DNA from: Microbispora bryophytorum | GTDB taxonomy: Bacteria > Actinomycetota > Actinomycetes > Streptosporangiales > Streptosporangiaceae | Assembly (NCBI RefSeq): GCF_006874465.1 | Contig: NZ_VIRL01000005.1 | Span: forward strand, 305,964-369,963 | DNA: 64,000 bases | Direction: 5' to 3' | Part shown: positions 44,615 through 53,079 of the stretch, in pieces | Position numbering within the stretch: position 1 is the stretch's first letter | Layout: every line of letters begins with the position of its first letter | Notes under the pieces: model-generated | What the model saw: only the letters and a program-made list of their open reading frames with translations | Databases searched by the model: none | What the model was told of the DNA's origin: nothing | Translations under genes and position numbers: made by a program

Positions 44615-45501
44615 CGCTGCACCTCCAGGGCCGGTCGCAGGTGCGTGGGGGCGGGTGCCTCCATGTAGGCCAGGACGAGGTCTTCCAGGGTGACCTGGCT
44701 GACGCGCCAGGCGGGGTCGTGGATGGGGGCGTCGGTGCGGACGATGAGCGTGCTCTGCCGGTCGGTGTGGCTGGCGGAGACGACATGCTGATCGGAGGGC
44801 AGGCGGTCGGGGTCGCGGCGCGGGCCGGTGAGCCGGTGGTGGGTGGCCAGCAGTTCCTCGACCTCCCCCGCCACCCGCACGTGCGAGCCGACCAGCACGA
44901 TCAGGTAGTCGCAGGTCCGCTCCAGGTCGGAGACCAGGTGGGAGGAGAGCACCACGCTGAGCTCGTGCTCGGCGACGGCCTCCATCAGGCCCTGCAGGAA
45001 CTCGCGCCGGGCCAGCGGGTCGAGCGCGGCGACCGGCTCGTCCAGGATCAGCAGCTCGGGCCGTTTGGCCAGGCCCAGGGTGAGGGCGAGCTGGGCGCGC
45101 TGCCCGCCCGACAGCTTCCCCGCCCGGTGCCGGGGATCGAGGCCGAGCCGTTCGACGCGTTCTCGCGCGAGCGTCGCGTCCCAGCCGGGATTGAGCCGGG
45201 CGCCCAGGCGCAGATGGTCGGCGACGCTCAGCCCCGCGTAGACCGGAGTGTCCTGGGCGACGAATCCGATCCTGGCCAGCTGCGCCGGGTCCCCCACAGG
45301 ACGGCCGCCCAGCACGGTGATGGTTCCCGAGGTCGGCGTCAGCTGGCCGGCGGCCAGCTTGAGCAGGGTGGTCTTGCCCGCGCCGTTGGGGCCCACCAGC
45401 CCGACGACGTGGCCGGCCGGGATGTCGATGGTGCAGTCGCGCAGCGCCCACCGCTTGCCGTACTTCTTGGCCAGGTCCCGGGCCTGTAAGACGGGGCTCA
45501 C
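44611..45501 (-). CDS. ABC transporter ATPase (cassette A)
   Basis: 296 aa from GTG 45501. Walker A GPNGAGKTT, signature LSGGQRAQLALTLGLAK, Walker B LLILDEPVAALDP, H-loop LSSHLVSDL. A C-terminal ~80-residue extension (RLTGPRRDPDRLPS, HVVSASHTDRQSTLIVR) is shared with the paralogue at 51838. Works with the cassette A permease. The longer frame to 45597 starts inside the regulator gene and is not preferred. Confidence 0.92.
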   Translation of the reverse strand: MSPVLQARDLAKKYGKRWALRDCTIDIPAGHVVGLVGPNGAGKTTLLKLAAGQLTPTSGTITVLGGRPVGDPAQLARIGFVAQDTPVYAGLSVADHLRLGARLNPGWDATLARERVERLGLDPRHRAGKLSGGQRAQLALTLGLAKRPELLILDEPVAALDPLARREFLQGLMEAVAEHELSVVLSSHLVSDLERTCDYLIVLVGSHVRVAGEVEELLATHHRLTGPRRDPDRLPSDQHVVSASHTDRQSTLIVRTDAPIHDPAWRVSQVTLEDLVLAYMEAPAPTHLRPALEVQR

Positions 45502-45890
45502 GCGATGCCCTCCTGGGAGGCGGTCCGGAAGGTGGTCATGAACAGCGCCTCGATGCTCTCGTCGTCGAGGCCGGCCAGGCGGGCCTTGGTCAGCCATCGG
45601 CGCAGGTCCTGCCGCAGCCGGCCGTGCGCGGCCAGTGAGGCGTCCGTCAGCGTCCTGGTCACGAACGTCCCGACCCCCGGCCGGGCGGCCACCAGCCCCT
45701 CGTGTTCGAGCTCCCGATAGGCCTTGAGCACCGTGTTCGGGTTGATCGCCAGCCGCGCCACCACGTCCTTGACGGTCGGAAGCTGATCGCCTTCATCCAG
45801 CAGGCCCAGCCGCAGCGCGTGCCGCACCTGCTGGACGAGCTGCAGGTACGGCGAGAGACCGGACCGGCCGTCCAGGTAGAACTCGATCAT
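45498..45890 (-). CDS. GntR family regulator, YtrA type (cassette A)
   Basis: 130 aa. Winged HTH with LSPYLQLVQQVRHALRLGLL, LPTVKDVVARLAINPNTVLK and AYRELEHEGLVAARPGVGTF; short C-terminal dimerisation helices and no ligand domain, as in YtrA. In Bacillus and Staphylococcus such regulators control ABC exporters that answer cell-wall antibiotics. First gene of its operon, with an imperfect palindrome just upstream. Confidence 0.92.
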   Translation of the reverse strand: MIEFYLDGRSGLSPYLQLVQQVRHALRLGLLDEGDQLPTVKDVVARLAINPNTVLKAYRELEHEGLVAARPGVGTFVTRTLTDASLAAHGRLRQDLRRWLTKARLAGLDDESIEALFMTTFRTASQEGIA

Positions 45891-45903
45891 TGGAACCTCT
45901 ATT

Positions 45904-45937
45904 CAACTAGGTTCCTAGTACTTTAGGAGTCTAGTTG
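45904..45937. promoter_or_regulatory. Imperfect 34-bp palindrome upstream of cassette A (GntR operator candidate)
   Basis: CAACTAG (45904-45910) pairs with CTAGTTG (45931-45937), and inside it TCCTA pairs with TAGGA. It starts 14 bases before the regulator ATG, where it would overlap the promoter. Unlike the sequence at the paralogous cassette B, so the two regulators probably do not cross-bind. Confidence 0.75.
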
Positions 45938-45962
45938 TTAAGAGGCCATAAGGATCAACGAA

Positions 45963-46706
45963 TCAGGCCTGTCGGCGTGCGCCGGCGACATAGTCGTGCA
46001 GGCGGGCCGATCCTTCGAGCATCGCGATGGCCGTGGCGGCGAGGGCGGCGCCGCGCTCGGACAGGGCGGCGCGCAGCGCCTCGGTGCTGCCGGTGCGGCG
46101 CAGGCCGTCGAGCACGTCCCCGATCCGCGCGAGCGGATATCGCCCCTGGCGGAGCATGTGGATCATCCGGGCGTCGCGGACCTCGGCCGGGCCGTACCAC
46201 CGGTAGCCGGTGCCGGGCTCGCGCTGCGGCGTCAGCAGCCCGGAGGCCTCCCACACCCGCAACGCCGAGGTGCGTACGCCGAGGAGGGCGGCCACCTCCC
46301 CGATCCGCAGAGCGGACTGCGGCGCGGCCGGGCCACCGGGATCCTGCCCGGCGACCGCTTCGAGCGCCTCCCCCGTCGCCCGCAGGGCGAGCCGCTGCTG
46401 ATGCAGCGCGGCATGGCAGGCGTCCACGAGGGCGAGCGCGCCCATGAGGTCGCCGTCGTGCACGGCCAGCATGATCGAACGGGCGGCCTCCCACCCGTAC
46501 CCCTTGGCCAGCGCCCGGTAGGCGAGCAGGGCCTCGCGGTGCCGCGTGTCGAACCTGCGGTAGCCGGCGGCCGTCCGCTCGGCGGGCGGGAGGATTCCCG
46601 CGTCGGCGTAGTTGCGGATCTGCTGGGTGGAGACCCCCGCCTCCCGCGCCAGATCGACCGGGCGTAGCGCCCTGCGGTTCACCTGACTTGAGGCTTCGGG
46701 TCGCAT
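45963..46706 (-). CDS. MerR family regulator with two HTH domains
   Basis: 247 aa from ATG 46706. Two MerR-type HTH segments: LRPVDLAREAGVSTQQIRNY (about residue 15) and LRIGEVAALLGVRTSALRVW (about residue 132), each followed by a wing (GYRRFDTRHREALL; GYRWYGPAEVRDARM). Such TioE-like double-HTH proteins occur in actinomycete antibiotic gene regions. No Cys ligand set, so not a metal sensor of the classical kind. It lies between the GntR gene and the APC permease, the probable target being the permease or itself. Confidence 0.85.
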   Translation of the reverse strand: MRPEASSQVNRRALRPVDLAREAGVSTQQIRNYADAGILPPAERTAAGYRRFDTRHREALLAYRALAKGYGWEAARSIMLAVHDGDLMGALALVDACHAALHQQRLALRATGEALEAVAGQDPGGPAAPQSALRIGEVAALLGVRTSALRVWEASGLLTPQREPGTGYRWYGPAEVRDARMIHMLRQGRYPLARIGDVLDGLRRTGSTEALRAALSERGAALAATAIAMLEGSARLHDYVAGARRQA

Positions 46707-46746
46707 CCGCTCATGGTAACGGCCCGCGAGTCTCAAGCGCCGCTCG

Positions 46747-48015
46747 TCAGGTGACGGCCCGGCGCAGGGCGTAGACGGCGGCGCCGGCCGCCAGTACGGC
46801 GGCCCCGGAGACCACCGACGACAGCGGCAGGGAGAAGGCCAGGACCAGGCACCCGGCCAGACCGACGGCGGGCACGGCAAGCGGCGGCCGTCCCTCATCG
46901 GGGCTGAGGGTCCACGCGGCGGCGTTGGCGAGGGCGTAGTAGACCAGCACGCCGAAGGAGGAGAACCCGATCGCGCCGCGCAGGTCCGCGGTCGCGGCCA
47001 GGATCGCCACGACCGCGCCGACGGCCAGCTCGGCGCGGTGGGGCACCTTGAAGCGCGGATGGACGGCGGCGAGCGCGTGCGGCAGGTGCCGGTCGCGGGC
47101 CATGGCCAGCGTGGTGCGGGACACCCCGAGGATCAGCGCGAGCAGCGAGCCGGTCGCGGCGAGCGCGGCGCCCGCCCGTACGACCGGGGCCAGGCCGGGA
47201 TGCCCGGCCTCCCGCACGACGGCGGCCAGGGGCGCGACGGCGTCACCCAGCGCCGCACTGCCCAGCACGGCGAGCGCGGACACCGCGACCGCCGCGTAGA
47301 CGACCAGGGTGAGCCCGAGTGCGAGCGGAATCGCGCGGGGGATGGTCCGCGCCGGGTCGCGCACCTCCTCGCCGAGGGTGGCGATGCGGGCGTAACCGGC
47401 GAAGGCGAAGAACAGCAGACCCGCCGCCTGCAGCACCCCTCCGGCGGTGGCGTCGGAGCCGACGTCCAGCCGTGCCGGGTCCGCGGCGCCGGAGGTCAGA
47501 CCGGCGACCACCACGGCGGCCAGCACCGCGAGGACCACCCCGACGATGACCCGGGTGAGCCAGGCGCTCTTGTGGATTCCCACGTAGTTGACCGCGGTCA
47601 GCGCCACCACGGCCGCCGCCGCCACCGCGTGGGCCTGCTCCGGCCACACGTAGGAGCCGACGGTCAGCGCCATCGCCGCACAGGAGGCGATCTTGCCGAC
47701 CACGAACGCCCACCCCGCCAGGTAGCCCCAGAACTCCCCCAGCCGCTCCCGGCCGTACACGTAGGTGCCGCCGGAGGCGGGGTAGCGCGCGGCCAGCCGG
47801 GCCGAGGAGGTCGCGTTGCAGTAGGCGACCACCGCCGCGGCGGCCAGCCCGAGCAGCAGCCCGGACCCGGCCGCTTTCGCCGCCGGCGCCAGCGCGGCGA
47901 AGATCCCCGCGCCGATCATCGAGCCCAGCCCGATGACCACGGCGTCGGTCAGGCCCAGCCGGCGCTCCAGCGGCCCCTCCCCTGCCCGGGCCGGTGTGCC
48001 CATGGCGACCTCCAT
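46747..48015 (-). CDS. APC family amino acid/amine permease
   Basis: 422 aa from ATG 48015 (ATG 48003 also possible). About twelve membrane segments. APC signature GLTDAVVIGLGSMIGAGIFA near the N-terminus and YPASGGTYVYGRERLGEFWG. FFAFAGYARIATLGEEVRDP is the conserved loop of the family. Likely a proton- or exchange-driven transporter of an amino acid or amine; substrate unknown. A 40-base gap separates it from the MerR gene start. Confidence 0.88.
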   Translation of the reverse strand: MEVAMGTPARAGEGPLERRLGLTDAVVIGLGSMIGAGIFAALAPAAKAAGSGLLLGLAAAAVVAYCNATSSARLAARYPASGGTYVYGRERLGEFWGYLAGWAFVVGKIASCAAMALTVGSYVWPEQAHAVAAAAVVALTAVNYVGIHKSAWLTRVIVGVVLAVLAAVVVAGLTSGAADPARLDVGSDATAGGVLQAAGLLFFAFAGYARIATLGEEVRDPARTIPRAIPLALGLTLVVYAAVAVSALAVLGSAALGDAVAPLAAVVREAGHPGLAPVVRAGAALAATGSLLALILGVSRTTLAMARDRHLPHALAAVHPRFKVPHRAELAVGAVVAILAATADLRGAIGFSSFGVLVYYALANAAAWTLSPDEGRPPLAVPAVGLAGCLVLAFSLPLSSVVSGAAVLAAGAAVYALRRAVT

Positions 48016-48040
48016 TGATGTCCGCTCACGGTGGTTTGTC

Positions 48041-48715
48041 TCAGGGCCACAGGCGGTGCCGCGCCCAGGAGGTCTCCTCGCGCGTGTACCGCAGGCGGGT
48101 GTGCCGGCGGTCGCGGTCGGCCTGCCAGAACTCGACTTCTTCGGCGTGCACGCCGTACACGGTCCATTCCGGCGCGACCACCCCGGGGTCGGCCTCGATC
48201 CTGGCGTGGGCCGCGCGGAGGGCGGCGTCGAGGTCGGCCGGGTGGTCAAGGACCTGTGACTGGCGGCCGGTCAGCGCGTCGGCACGCGCGCCGGGGGAAC
48301 GGGCGAGGAAGTCGGCGGCGCCGCGCTCGGCGTCCTCCGGGACGGCCGTGCCCCGCACCCGGATCTGACGGCCCTGCTCGGGCCAGTGGAAGCACAGAGC
48401 GGCGTACGGAGTGACGGCCAGCTCCCGTCCCTTGCGGCTGCCCGCGCCCGTCGCGAAATACCAGGTGCCGTCCGCCGCGAGATCCTTGCAGATCAGCACG
48501 CGGGAGGATGGCCGTCCGCGGCTGTCGGCGGTCGCCAGCGACATCGCATGCGGTTCACGCACCCCGGCCTCGACCGCCGCGGTCAGCCACTCCACGAACA
48601 GGGCGACCGGGTCGGACGGCGCGGCGTCGGCGTCGAACCCCGGAAGTTCGGTGTCGAAGACCGCAAGCCCCCGCAACAGTTCACGAATCGACCCCACCGC
48701 GACGCTCTCCCCCAC
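48041..48715 (-). CDS. pdxH: Pyridoxamine 5'-phosphate oxidase
   Basis: 224 aa from GTG 48715. FMN-dependent oxidase making pyridoxal 5'-phosphate. Motifs: PHAMSLATADSRGRPSSRVL, WYFATGAGSRKGRELA (FMN phosphate site), ALCFHWPEQGRQIRVRG and the C-terminal WQADRDRRHTRLRYTREE...W...RLWP end that defines PdxH. Length is normal for the family (about 215-225). A homologue acting on another substrate cannot be excluded in actinomycetes, which have several PNPOx-like proteins. Divergent from the ArsR fusion gene. Confidence 0.88.
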   Translation of the reverse strand: MGESVAVGSIRELLRGLAVFDTELPGFDADAAPSDPVALFVEWLTAAVEAGVREPHAMSLATADSRGRPSSRVLICKDLAADGTWYFATGAGSRKGRELAVTPYAALCFHWPEQGRQIRVRGTAVPEDAERGAADFLARSPGARADALTGRQSQVLDHPADLDAALRAAHARIEADPGVVAPEWTVYGVHAEEVEFWQADRDRRHTRLRYTREETSWARHRLWP

Positions 48716-48801
48716 GATCACTCCTCCACTTCGAGCCGTCAGGCTCACCGCCACGAGGCCGGGAATCCGCCTCGTCGGCAGTGTTCCATCAAACGCTGTT
48801 T

Positions 48802-48819
48802 CATCAAATCGATTTGATG
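48802..48819. promoter_or_regulatory. Perfect 18-bp ArsR-type palindrome
   Basis: CATCAAATC/GATTTGATG is an exact inverted repeat 13 bases before the ArsR-fusion ATG, matching the AT-rich ATCAA...TTGAT sites of ArsR/SmtB repressors. A further half site (CATCAAA) lies at 48787-48793. Confidence 0.88.
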
Positions 48820-48832
48820 TATTGTCCGGCTC

Positions 48833-49618
48833 ATGGCGTCGTCCGATCAAGCCCTTCCGGCGTTCGTGCGGCTGGCCGGCCACGCGCTGCGCTGGCGGCT
48901 GCTGACCGAGCTCGCCGCAGGCGACCTGCGGGTCCGTGAGCTGATGACGCTGGTCGAGGCGCCGCAGAATCTGGTCTCCTATCATCTGCGGCTGCTGCGC
49001 GACGGCGGCCTGGTCACCGCGACCCGCAGCAGCCGCGACGGCCGCGACAGCTATTACCGGCTCGACCTGGACCGCTGCGCGCAGGCCCTGGCCGGCGCCG
49101 GGGCCGCCCTGCATCCGGCCCTGCATCCCGACCTGCGGGGCGTTTCGGAGCCGCCGGAGCCTCCGTCGCGGTGGCCCCGCCTCTCGGTGCTGTTCGCCTG
49201 CACGGGAAACAGCGCCCGCTCACCGATCGCCGAAGCCCTGCTGCGCCATCACACCGCCGGTCGCGTGACCGTGACCAGCGCCGGCAGCCGGCCCGCGGCT
49301 CGGATGCACCCGCACGCCGTACGCGTGCTGCGCGAGCAGTACGGCATCGACATCGCCGACCGGCGGCCCCGCCACCTGGACACGCTGCGCGGCCACCGGT
49401 TCGATTACGTCATCACGCTGTGCGACAAGGTCCGCGAAGTCTGCCCCGAGTTCGGCGACCACGTTCGGCGGATCCACTGGAGCACCCCCGATCCGGCTGC
49501 GGCGGGCCGGTCGGAGCAGGACGTCCATGCCGCGCTCGTCCGAGCGGCGGCCGACATCGACACGCGCATCCGTTACCTACTGCCCGTCCTGGCTCATACT
49601 CCGGAGGCTCACTCATGA
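48833..49618 (+). CDS. ArsR-type HTH fused to low-molecular-weight phosphatase/arsenate reductase
   Basis: 261 aa. Residues 1-100: winged HTH (LAGHALRWRLLTELAAGDLR, LVEAPQNLVSYHLRLLRDGG, SYYRLDL wing). Residues 115-255: LMW-phosphatase/ArsC fold with P-loop ACTGNSARSP (Cys123, Arg129), SAGSRPAARMHPHAV and TLCDKVREVCPEFGD with two Cys, and STPDP carrying the general acid Asp. It would sense and reduce arsenate or dephosphorylate a partner while controlling its own operon. The usual ArsR metal-site Cys pair is missing from the HTH, so sensing may go through the catalytic domain. Confidence 0.88.
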   Translation: MASSDQALPAFVRLAGHALRWRLLTELAAGDLRVRELMTLVEAPQNLVSYHLRLLRDGGLVTATRSSRDGRDSYYRLDLDRCAQALAGAGAALHPALHPDLRGVSEPPEPPSRWPRLSVLFACTGNSARSPIAEALLRHHTAGRVTVTSAGSRPAARMHPHAVRVLREQYGIDIADRRPRHLDTLRGHRFDYVITLCDKVREVCPEFGDHVRRIHWSTPDPAAAGRSEQDVHAALVRAAADIDTRIRYLLPVLAHTPEAHS

Positions 49619-50001
49619 CCGTGACCGGCCACTACGCCAGCGTCCGCTACCTCGTCGACGACGTCCGGGCGGCCGTCGGCTTCTACACCACCCATCTCGG
49701 CTTCACCCTGAACAGCGGCGCCGGACCCGCCTTCGCCGACGTGGTGCGCGGGCCGCTGCGGCTGCTGCTGTCCGGGCCCGCCAGCTCCGGTGCCCGCGCC
49801 ACACCCCCCGAGGCCGCCGGCGCGGGCCGCAACCGCATCCTGCTGGTCGTCGACGACCTGGACGCCGAGATCGGCCGGCTCCACGCCGCGGGACTGTCCT
49901 TCCACGGCGAGGTGGTCACCGGCCCCGGCGGCCGGCAGATCCTGCTCCCCGACCCCGCCGGCAATCTCGTCGAGCTGTTCCAGCCCGCCGACCGGTCCTG
50001 A
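49615..50001 (+). CDS. VOC/glyoxalase-fold protein
   Basis: 128 aa, ATGA overlap with the ArsR-fusion gene, so the same operon. VOC repeats: VRYLVDDVRAAVGFYTTHLG and VVDDLDAEIGRLHAAGLSFH, ending DPAGNLVELFQP with the metal Glu. In arsenic operons, VOC proteins (ArsI) cleave carbon-arsenic bonds using vicinal Cys. No Cys is present here, so an ArsI activity is unlikely; a dioxygenase, lyase or binding role remains open. Confidence 0.85.
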   Translation: MTVTGHYASVRYLVDDVRAAVGFYTTHLGFTLNSGAGPAFADVVRGPLRLLLSGPASSGARATPPEAAGAGRNRILLVVDDLDAEIGRLHAAGLSFHGEVVTGPGGRQILLPDPAGNLVELFQPADRS

Positions 50002-50161
50002 CCTCGGCGGGCCGGGCCGGTCACCTCCGGCGCTCCCACCACCGGCGCCAGGCGAAGCGTTTACCCGCGCCGCCGCATGGCGTCCGGCCGCGCCGGGGAG
50101 TCTCCGATCGCACGCGAGCGCGCGGGCGGCACCCGACGACCGGGCGAGGGACGGAGACGGC

Positions 50162-50860
50162 GTGGACGATCGTGATTCACCGGCGGTGCGCCGCCGCGAC
50201 CTGCTCGGCCTGTCCGCCGCGGCCCTCGCCGGTGCGGTGACCGTCGCGGTCCCCGCGGCGGCGGCCGTGCCTGAGCAGGAGGCGGAGGTGACTCCGCCCG
50301 AGGACCTCATGCGCGAGCACGGCGTGCTGAAGCGGATCCTGCTCGTCTACCGGGAGGGCATCCGGCGGATCGAGGCCGGCGAGCGGACGCCCGCGCAGCC
50401 GCTGAACGCCGCCGCCCGCATCATCCGCGGCTTCATCGAGGACTACCACGAGCATCTGGAGGAGAAGTACGTCTTCCCCCGGCTGTGCGAGGCCGGCAGG
50501 CTCACCGGCACCGTCTCGGTCCTGCTGCTGCAACACCGCCGAGGACGCGCGCTGACCGGGCGCATCCTCACCGCCACCCGGCACGCGACGGGGGCCGGGG
50601 CCGCCCACACCCTGGTCGCCGACATGGCGGCGTTCGTCCGCATGTACGAGCCGCACGAGGCGCGGGAGGACACGGTGGTGTTTCCCGCATTCCGTGAGGT
50701 CGTGCCCGCCAAGGAGTTCCTCCGCCTGGCCGAGCTCTTCGAGGACGTAGAGCACCGGCGTTTCGGGCCGCGCGGCTTCGAAGGCGTGGTCGGCCAGGTC
50801 GCCGACATCGAGAAGGCGCTCGGCATCTACGACCTGTCCCGCTTCACTCCCGCCGGGTGA
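50162..50860 (+). CDS. Tat-exported hemerythrin-domain protein
   Basis: 232 aa from GTG 50162. Tat-like signal RRRDLLGLSAAALAGAV followed by AAAA at the cleavage region. The mature four-helix hemerythrin has di-iron ligands in order: His53 (REHGVLKR), His96/His98 (YHEHLEEKYVFP), His125 (QHRRGR) and His165 with Glu169 (EPHEARED). The normal cytosolic counterpart binds O2 or senses redox; export through Tat fits folding with iron inside before secretion. No partner gene is adjacent; a convergent ABC permease gene follows 18 bases later. Confidence 0.85.
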   Translation: MDDRDSPAVRRRDLLGLSAAALAGAVTVAVPAAAAVPEQEAEVTPPEDLMREHGVLKRILLVYREGIRRIEAGERTPAQPLNAAARIIRGFIEDYHEHLEEKYVFPRLCEAGRLTGTVSVLLLQHRRGRALTGRILTATRHATGAGAAHTLVADMAAFVRMYEPHEAREDTVVFPAFREVVPAKEFLRLAELFEDVEHRRFGPRGFEGVVGQVADIEKALGIYDLSRFTPAG

Positions 50861-50878
50861 TCGGACGGACCTCGCCTG

Positions 50879-51841
50879 TCAGCCGGGGCGGCGGAGAGTG
50901 CGGCGCACGGCCAGGCCGCCGAGGGCCGCCGACGCGAGCGCCAGGATCCCCGCCTCGGTCCACTGGAAGCGCCAGAACCTGGACGGCGGCTGGTAGTACA
51001 CCGCGTACCGGTAGCCCTTGCCGAACAGGCACGCCTGCCACGCCTCCGCGTTCTTGCCGCTCTGCCCCACGTCCACGCGGCGTGCGCAGCCGCTGTCCGG
51101 CGGCTCGGCGATCTCCCTCCCGGACGGCTCCACCCAGGCGGCTCTCACCAGCCGGGCGTCGCGGTCGTCCAGCACCACGGTGCCGGACAGCTCGACACGG
51201 GCCGGCTCGGCGTAGTGGTCGCTCAGCCGGAACAGGGTGAACATCGTCACCGTCACCCCGATCACGACCAGCGCCATCGCGGGCAGCGTACGCCGGAACA
51301 GGGCGCCCGCCGCGGTGCCCAGTGCGAACGCGTACAACCACCACGCCGCCGGCTCCACCCCGACCATGTTGAACACGCCGATGTTGCCGAACGTGGAGTC
51401 GCCCCCCGACCTGAACACCGGACGCCACAGGCTCACCATGAGCGACAGCAGCAGCCCACCCGCCACGACCGCCCCGCCCAGGACCGACAGCTTGACCGCC
51501 AGCCACCGCCACACGGGCACGGCCTGGGTCCAGGCCAGGCGGTGGGTGCCGCGCTCGTACTCGCGGCCGAGCAGCGGCGCACCCCAGAACGCCCCGATCA
51601 ACGCCGGCGCCACCAGCGGCATCCAGCCGAACACCGAGTAGACCGCGTCGTAGCGCCGCGCCAGCGCCGCCGCCAGGTCGCCGCACGACAGGGCGGGCTC
51701 CGGGCAGCCGGGCCGGGCGTGTGCGCTCACGTACCAGCTCGCCTCCACCGCCGACCCCAGCAGCAGCGCCCCCAGCAGCGCCAGGAAGGCCGCTGTCACG
51801 AAGATCTGCGGCCGGTGCTGGCGCCACGTCACCCAGATCAC
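50879..51841 (-). CDS. ABC transporter permease (cassette B)
   Basis: 320 aa. Begins MIWVTWRQHRPQIFVTAAFL like its cassette A paralogue. About six membrane segments. Coupling helix GREYERGTHRLAWTQAVPVW; external loop with Cys (PDSGCARRVDVG, WQACLFGKGYRYAVYYQ); last segment FWRFQWTEAGILALASAALG. ATGA overlap with the ATPase gene upstream. No S41 or lipase gene follows here, unlike cassette A. Confidence 0.88.
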   Translation of the reverse strand: MIWVTWRQHRPQIFVTAAFLALLGALLLGSAVEASWYVSAHARPGCPEPALSCGDLAAALARRYDAVYSVFGWMPLVAPALIGAFWGAPLLGREYERGTHRLAWTQAVPVWRWLAVKLSVLGGAVVAGGLLLSLMVSLWRPVFRSGGDSTFGNIGVFNMVGVEPAAWWLYAFALGTAAGALFRRTLPAMALVVIGVTVTMFTLFRLSDHYAEPARVELSGTVVLDDRDARLVRAAWVEPSGREIAEPPDSGCARRVDVGQSGKNAEAWQACLFGKGYRYAVYYQPPSRFWRFQWTEAGILALASAALGGLAVRRTLRRPG

Positions 51842-52683
51842 GCGTCCACCCCCGCCAGATGCGGCAGCACCGCCGACTCGGGGCTGCGCAGGTAGCCCAT
51901 GACGAGCTCCTCCAGCCCAGGGCGCCGCGCCCGCCAGCGCGGATCGAGCGGGGGCGCGCCCCTGACCAGCATGCTGACCTGCCTGCCGGTGCGGCTCGCG
52001 CTCACCACCCGCGTCCCCGCCGCCGGCACCCCGTCCGGCCCGGTGAGCACGAGATGCCCGTCGAGCAGTTCCTCGATGTCACCGCTGACCTGCAGCCGGC
52101 CCCCGTTCAGCACCACCAGCCAGTCGCATGTCTCCTCAAGGTCGGAGACGACGTGCGAGGACAGCAGCACGGTCAGCTCCCGCCCGGCCACCTCCGCCAT
52201 GATCGAGCGCATCACGTCGTGACGCGCGAGGGGGTCGAGGTTGGCCAGCGGTTCGTCCAGCACGAGCAGATCGGGCCGGCTGGCCAGCGCCAGCGTGACC
52301 GCCACCTGCGCCCGCTGCCCGCCCGACAGCCCGCTCACCTTCCGCTCCAGCGCAATGCCCAGCCCGGCCAGCCGGTCGGCGGCGACGGCGGCGTCCCAGC
52401 GGGTGTTCATGCGGCGGCCGAAGGCGAGCATCTGCGCGACGGTGAAGCTTTCGTACAGCGGCTTGTCCTGTGCCACGAATGCCACCTCGCCGGCCACGCG
52501 GACGCTTCCCAGCGCGGGCTTCAGCAGCCCGACGGCCGCGTGCATCAACGTCGTCTTGCCCGCGCCGTTGGGCCCGACGAGCGCCGCCACGCGTCCCGCG
52601 GGCACCGACAGCGAGCAGTCGCGCAACACCCACGTGCGGCGGTAGCGGACCCCCAGCCCGGTCGCCTCCATCGCCGGTCTCAT
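51838..52683 (-). CDS. ABC transporter ATPase (cassette B)
   Basis: 281 aa from ATG 52683. Walker A GPNGAGKTTLMHA, signature LSGGQRAQVAVTLALAS, Walker B LLVLDEPLANLDP, H-loop LSSHVVSDLEE. The C-terminal extension ends VVSASRTGRQVSMLVRGAPP, matching the paralogous protein at 44611. Energises the cassette B permease. Confidence 0.92.
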   Translation of the reverse strand: MRPAMEATGLGVRYRRTWVLRDCSLSVPAGRVAALVGPNGAGKTTLMHAAVGLLKPALGSVRVAGEVAFVAQDKPLYESFTVAQMLAFGRRMNTRWDAAVAADRLAGLGIALERKVSGLSGGQRAQVAVTLALASRPDLLVLDEPLANLDPLARHDVMRSIMAEVAGRELTVLLSSHVVSDLEETCDWLVVLNGGRLQVSGDIEELLDGHLVLTGPDGVPAAGTRVVSASRTGRQVSMLVRGAPPLDPRWRARRPGLEELVMGYLRSPESAVLPHLAGVDA

Positions 52684-53072
52684 GCCACGCCCTCCTTCGC
52701 GGCGTCGCTCAGGACCACGGCGAACAGCGCTCGGAGGTCCTCCTGATCCAGCCCGGCCGCGCGGGCCTCGCGCACCCATGCCTCCAGACCGCGCCGCAGC
52801 CGCGTGTGCTCGGCGAGCGTCGCCCCCGCGATGCCCTGCCGGACGAAGGTCCCCATCCCCGGCCGCCCCTCGACCAGCCCCTCGCGCTCCAGCTCCCGGT
52901 ATGCCTTGAGCACGGTGTTGGGGTTGATGGCCAGGCTCTCGACCACCTCGCGGGCGGTCGGCAGCTGGTCGCCCGGCCGCAGCGTACCGAGCCGGAGCGC
53001 CTGTTTTACCTGGTGAACGAGCTGCAGGTATGTCGAGACCCCCGAGCCGCGGTCCAGGTTGAACTCGATCAA
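52680..53072 (-). CDS. GntR family regulator, YtrA type (cassette B)
   Basis: 130 aa from TTG 53072, chosen because it gives exactly the length and N-terminus (IEFNLDRGSGVSTYLQLVHQ) of its 130-aa paralogue. The longer frame starts with a GTG inside the operator palindrome. HTH: LPTAREVVESLAINPNTVLK, then AYRELEREGLVEGRPGMGTF. Predicted repressor of the cassette B ABC genes. Confidence 0.9.
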   Translation of the reverse strand: MIEFNLDRGSGVSTYLQLVHQVKQALRLGTLRPGDQLPTAREVVESLAINPNTVLKAYRELEREGLVEGRPGMGTFVRQGIAGATLAEHTRLRRGLEAWVREARAAGLDQEDLRALFAVVLSDAAKEGVA

Positions 53073-53079
53073 GCGGCAC

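Noticed and set aside
48833..50001. Calling the VOC protein ArsI (C-As lyase)
   Set aside because: No cysteines in the sequence; ArsI needs vicinal Cys for arsenic binding.
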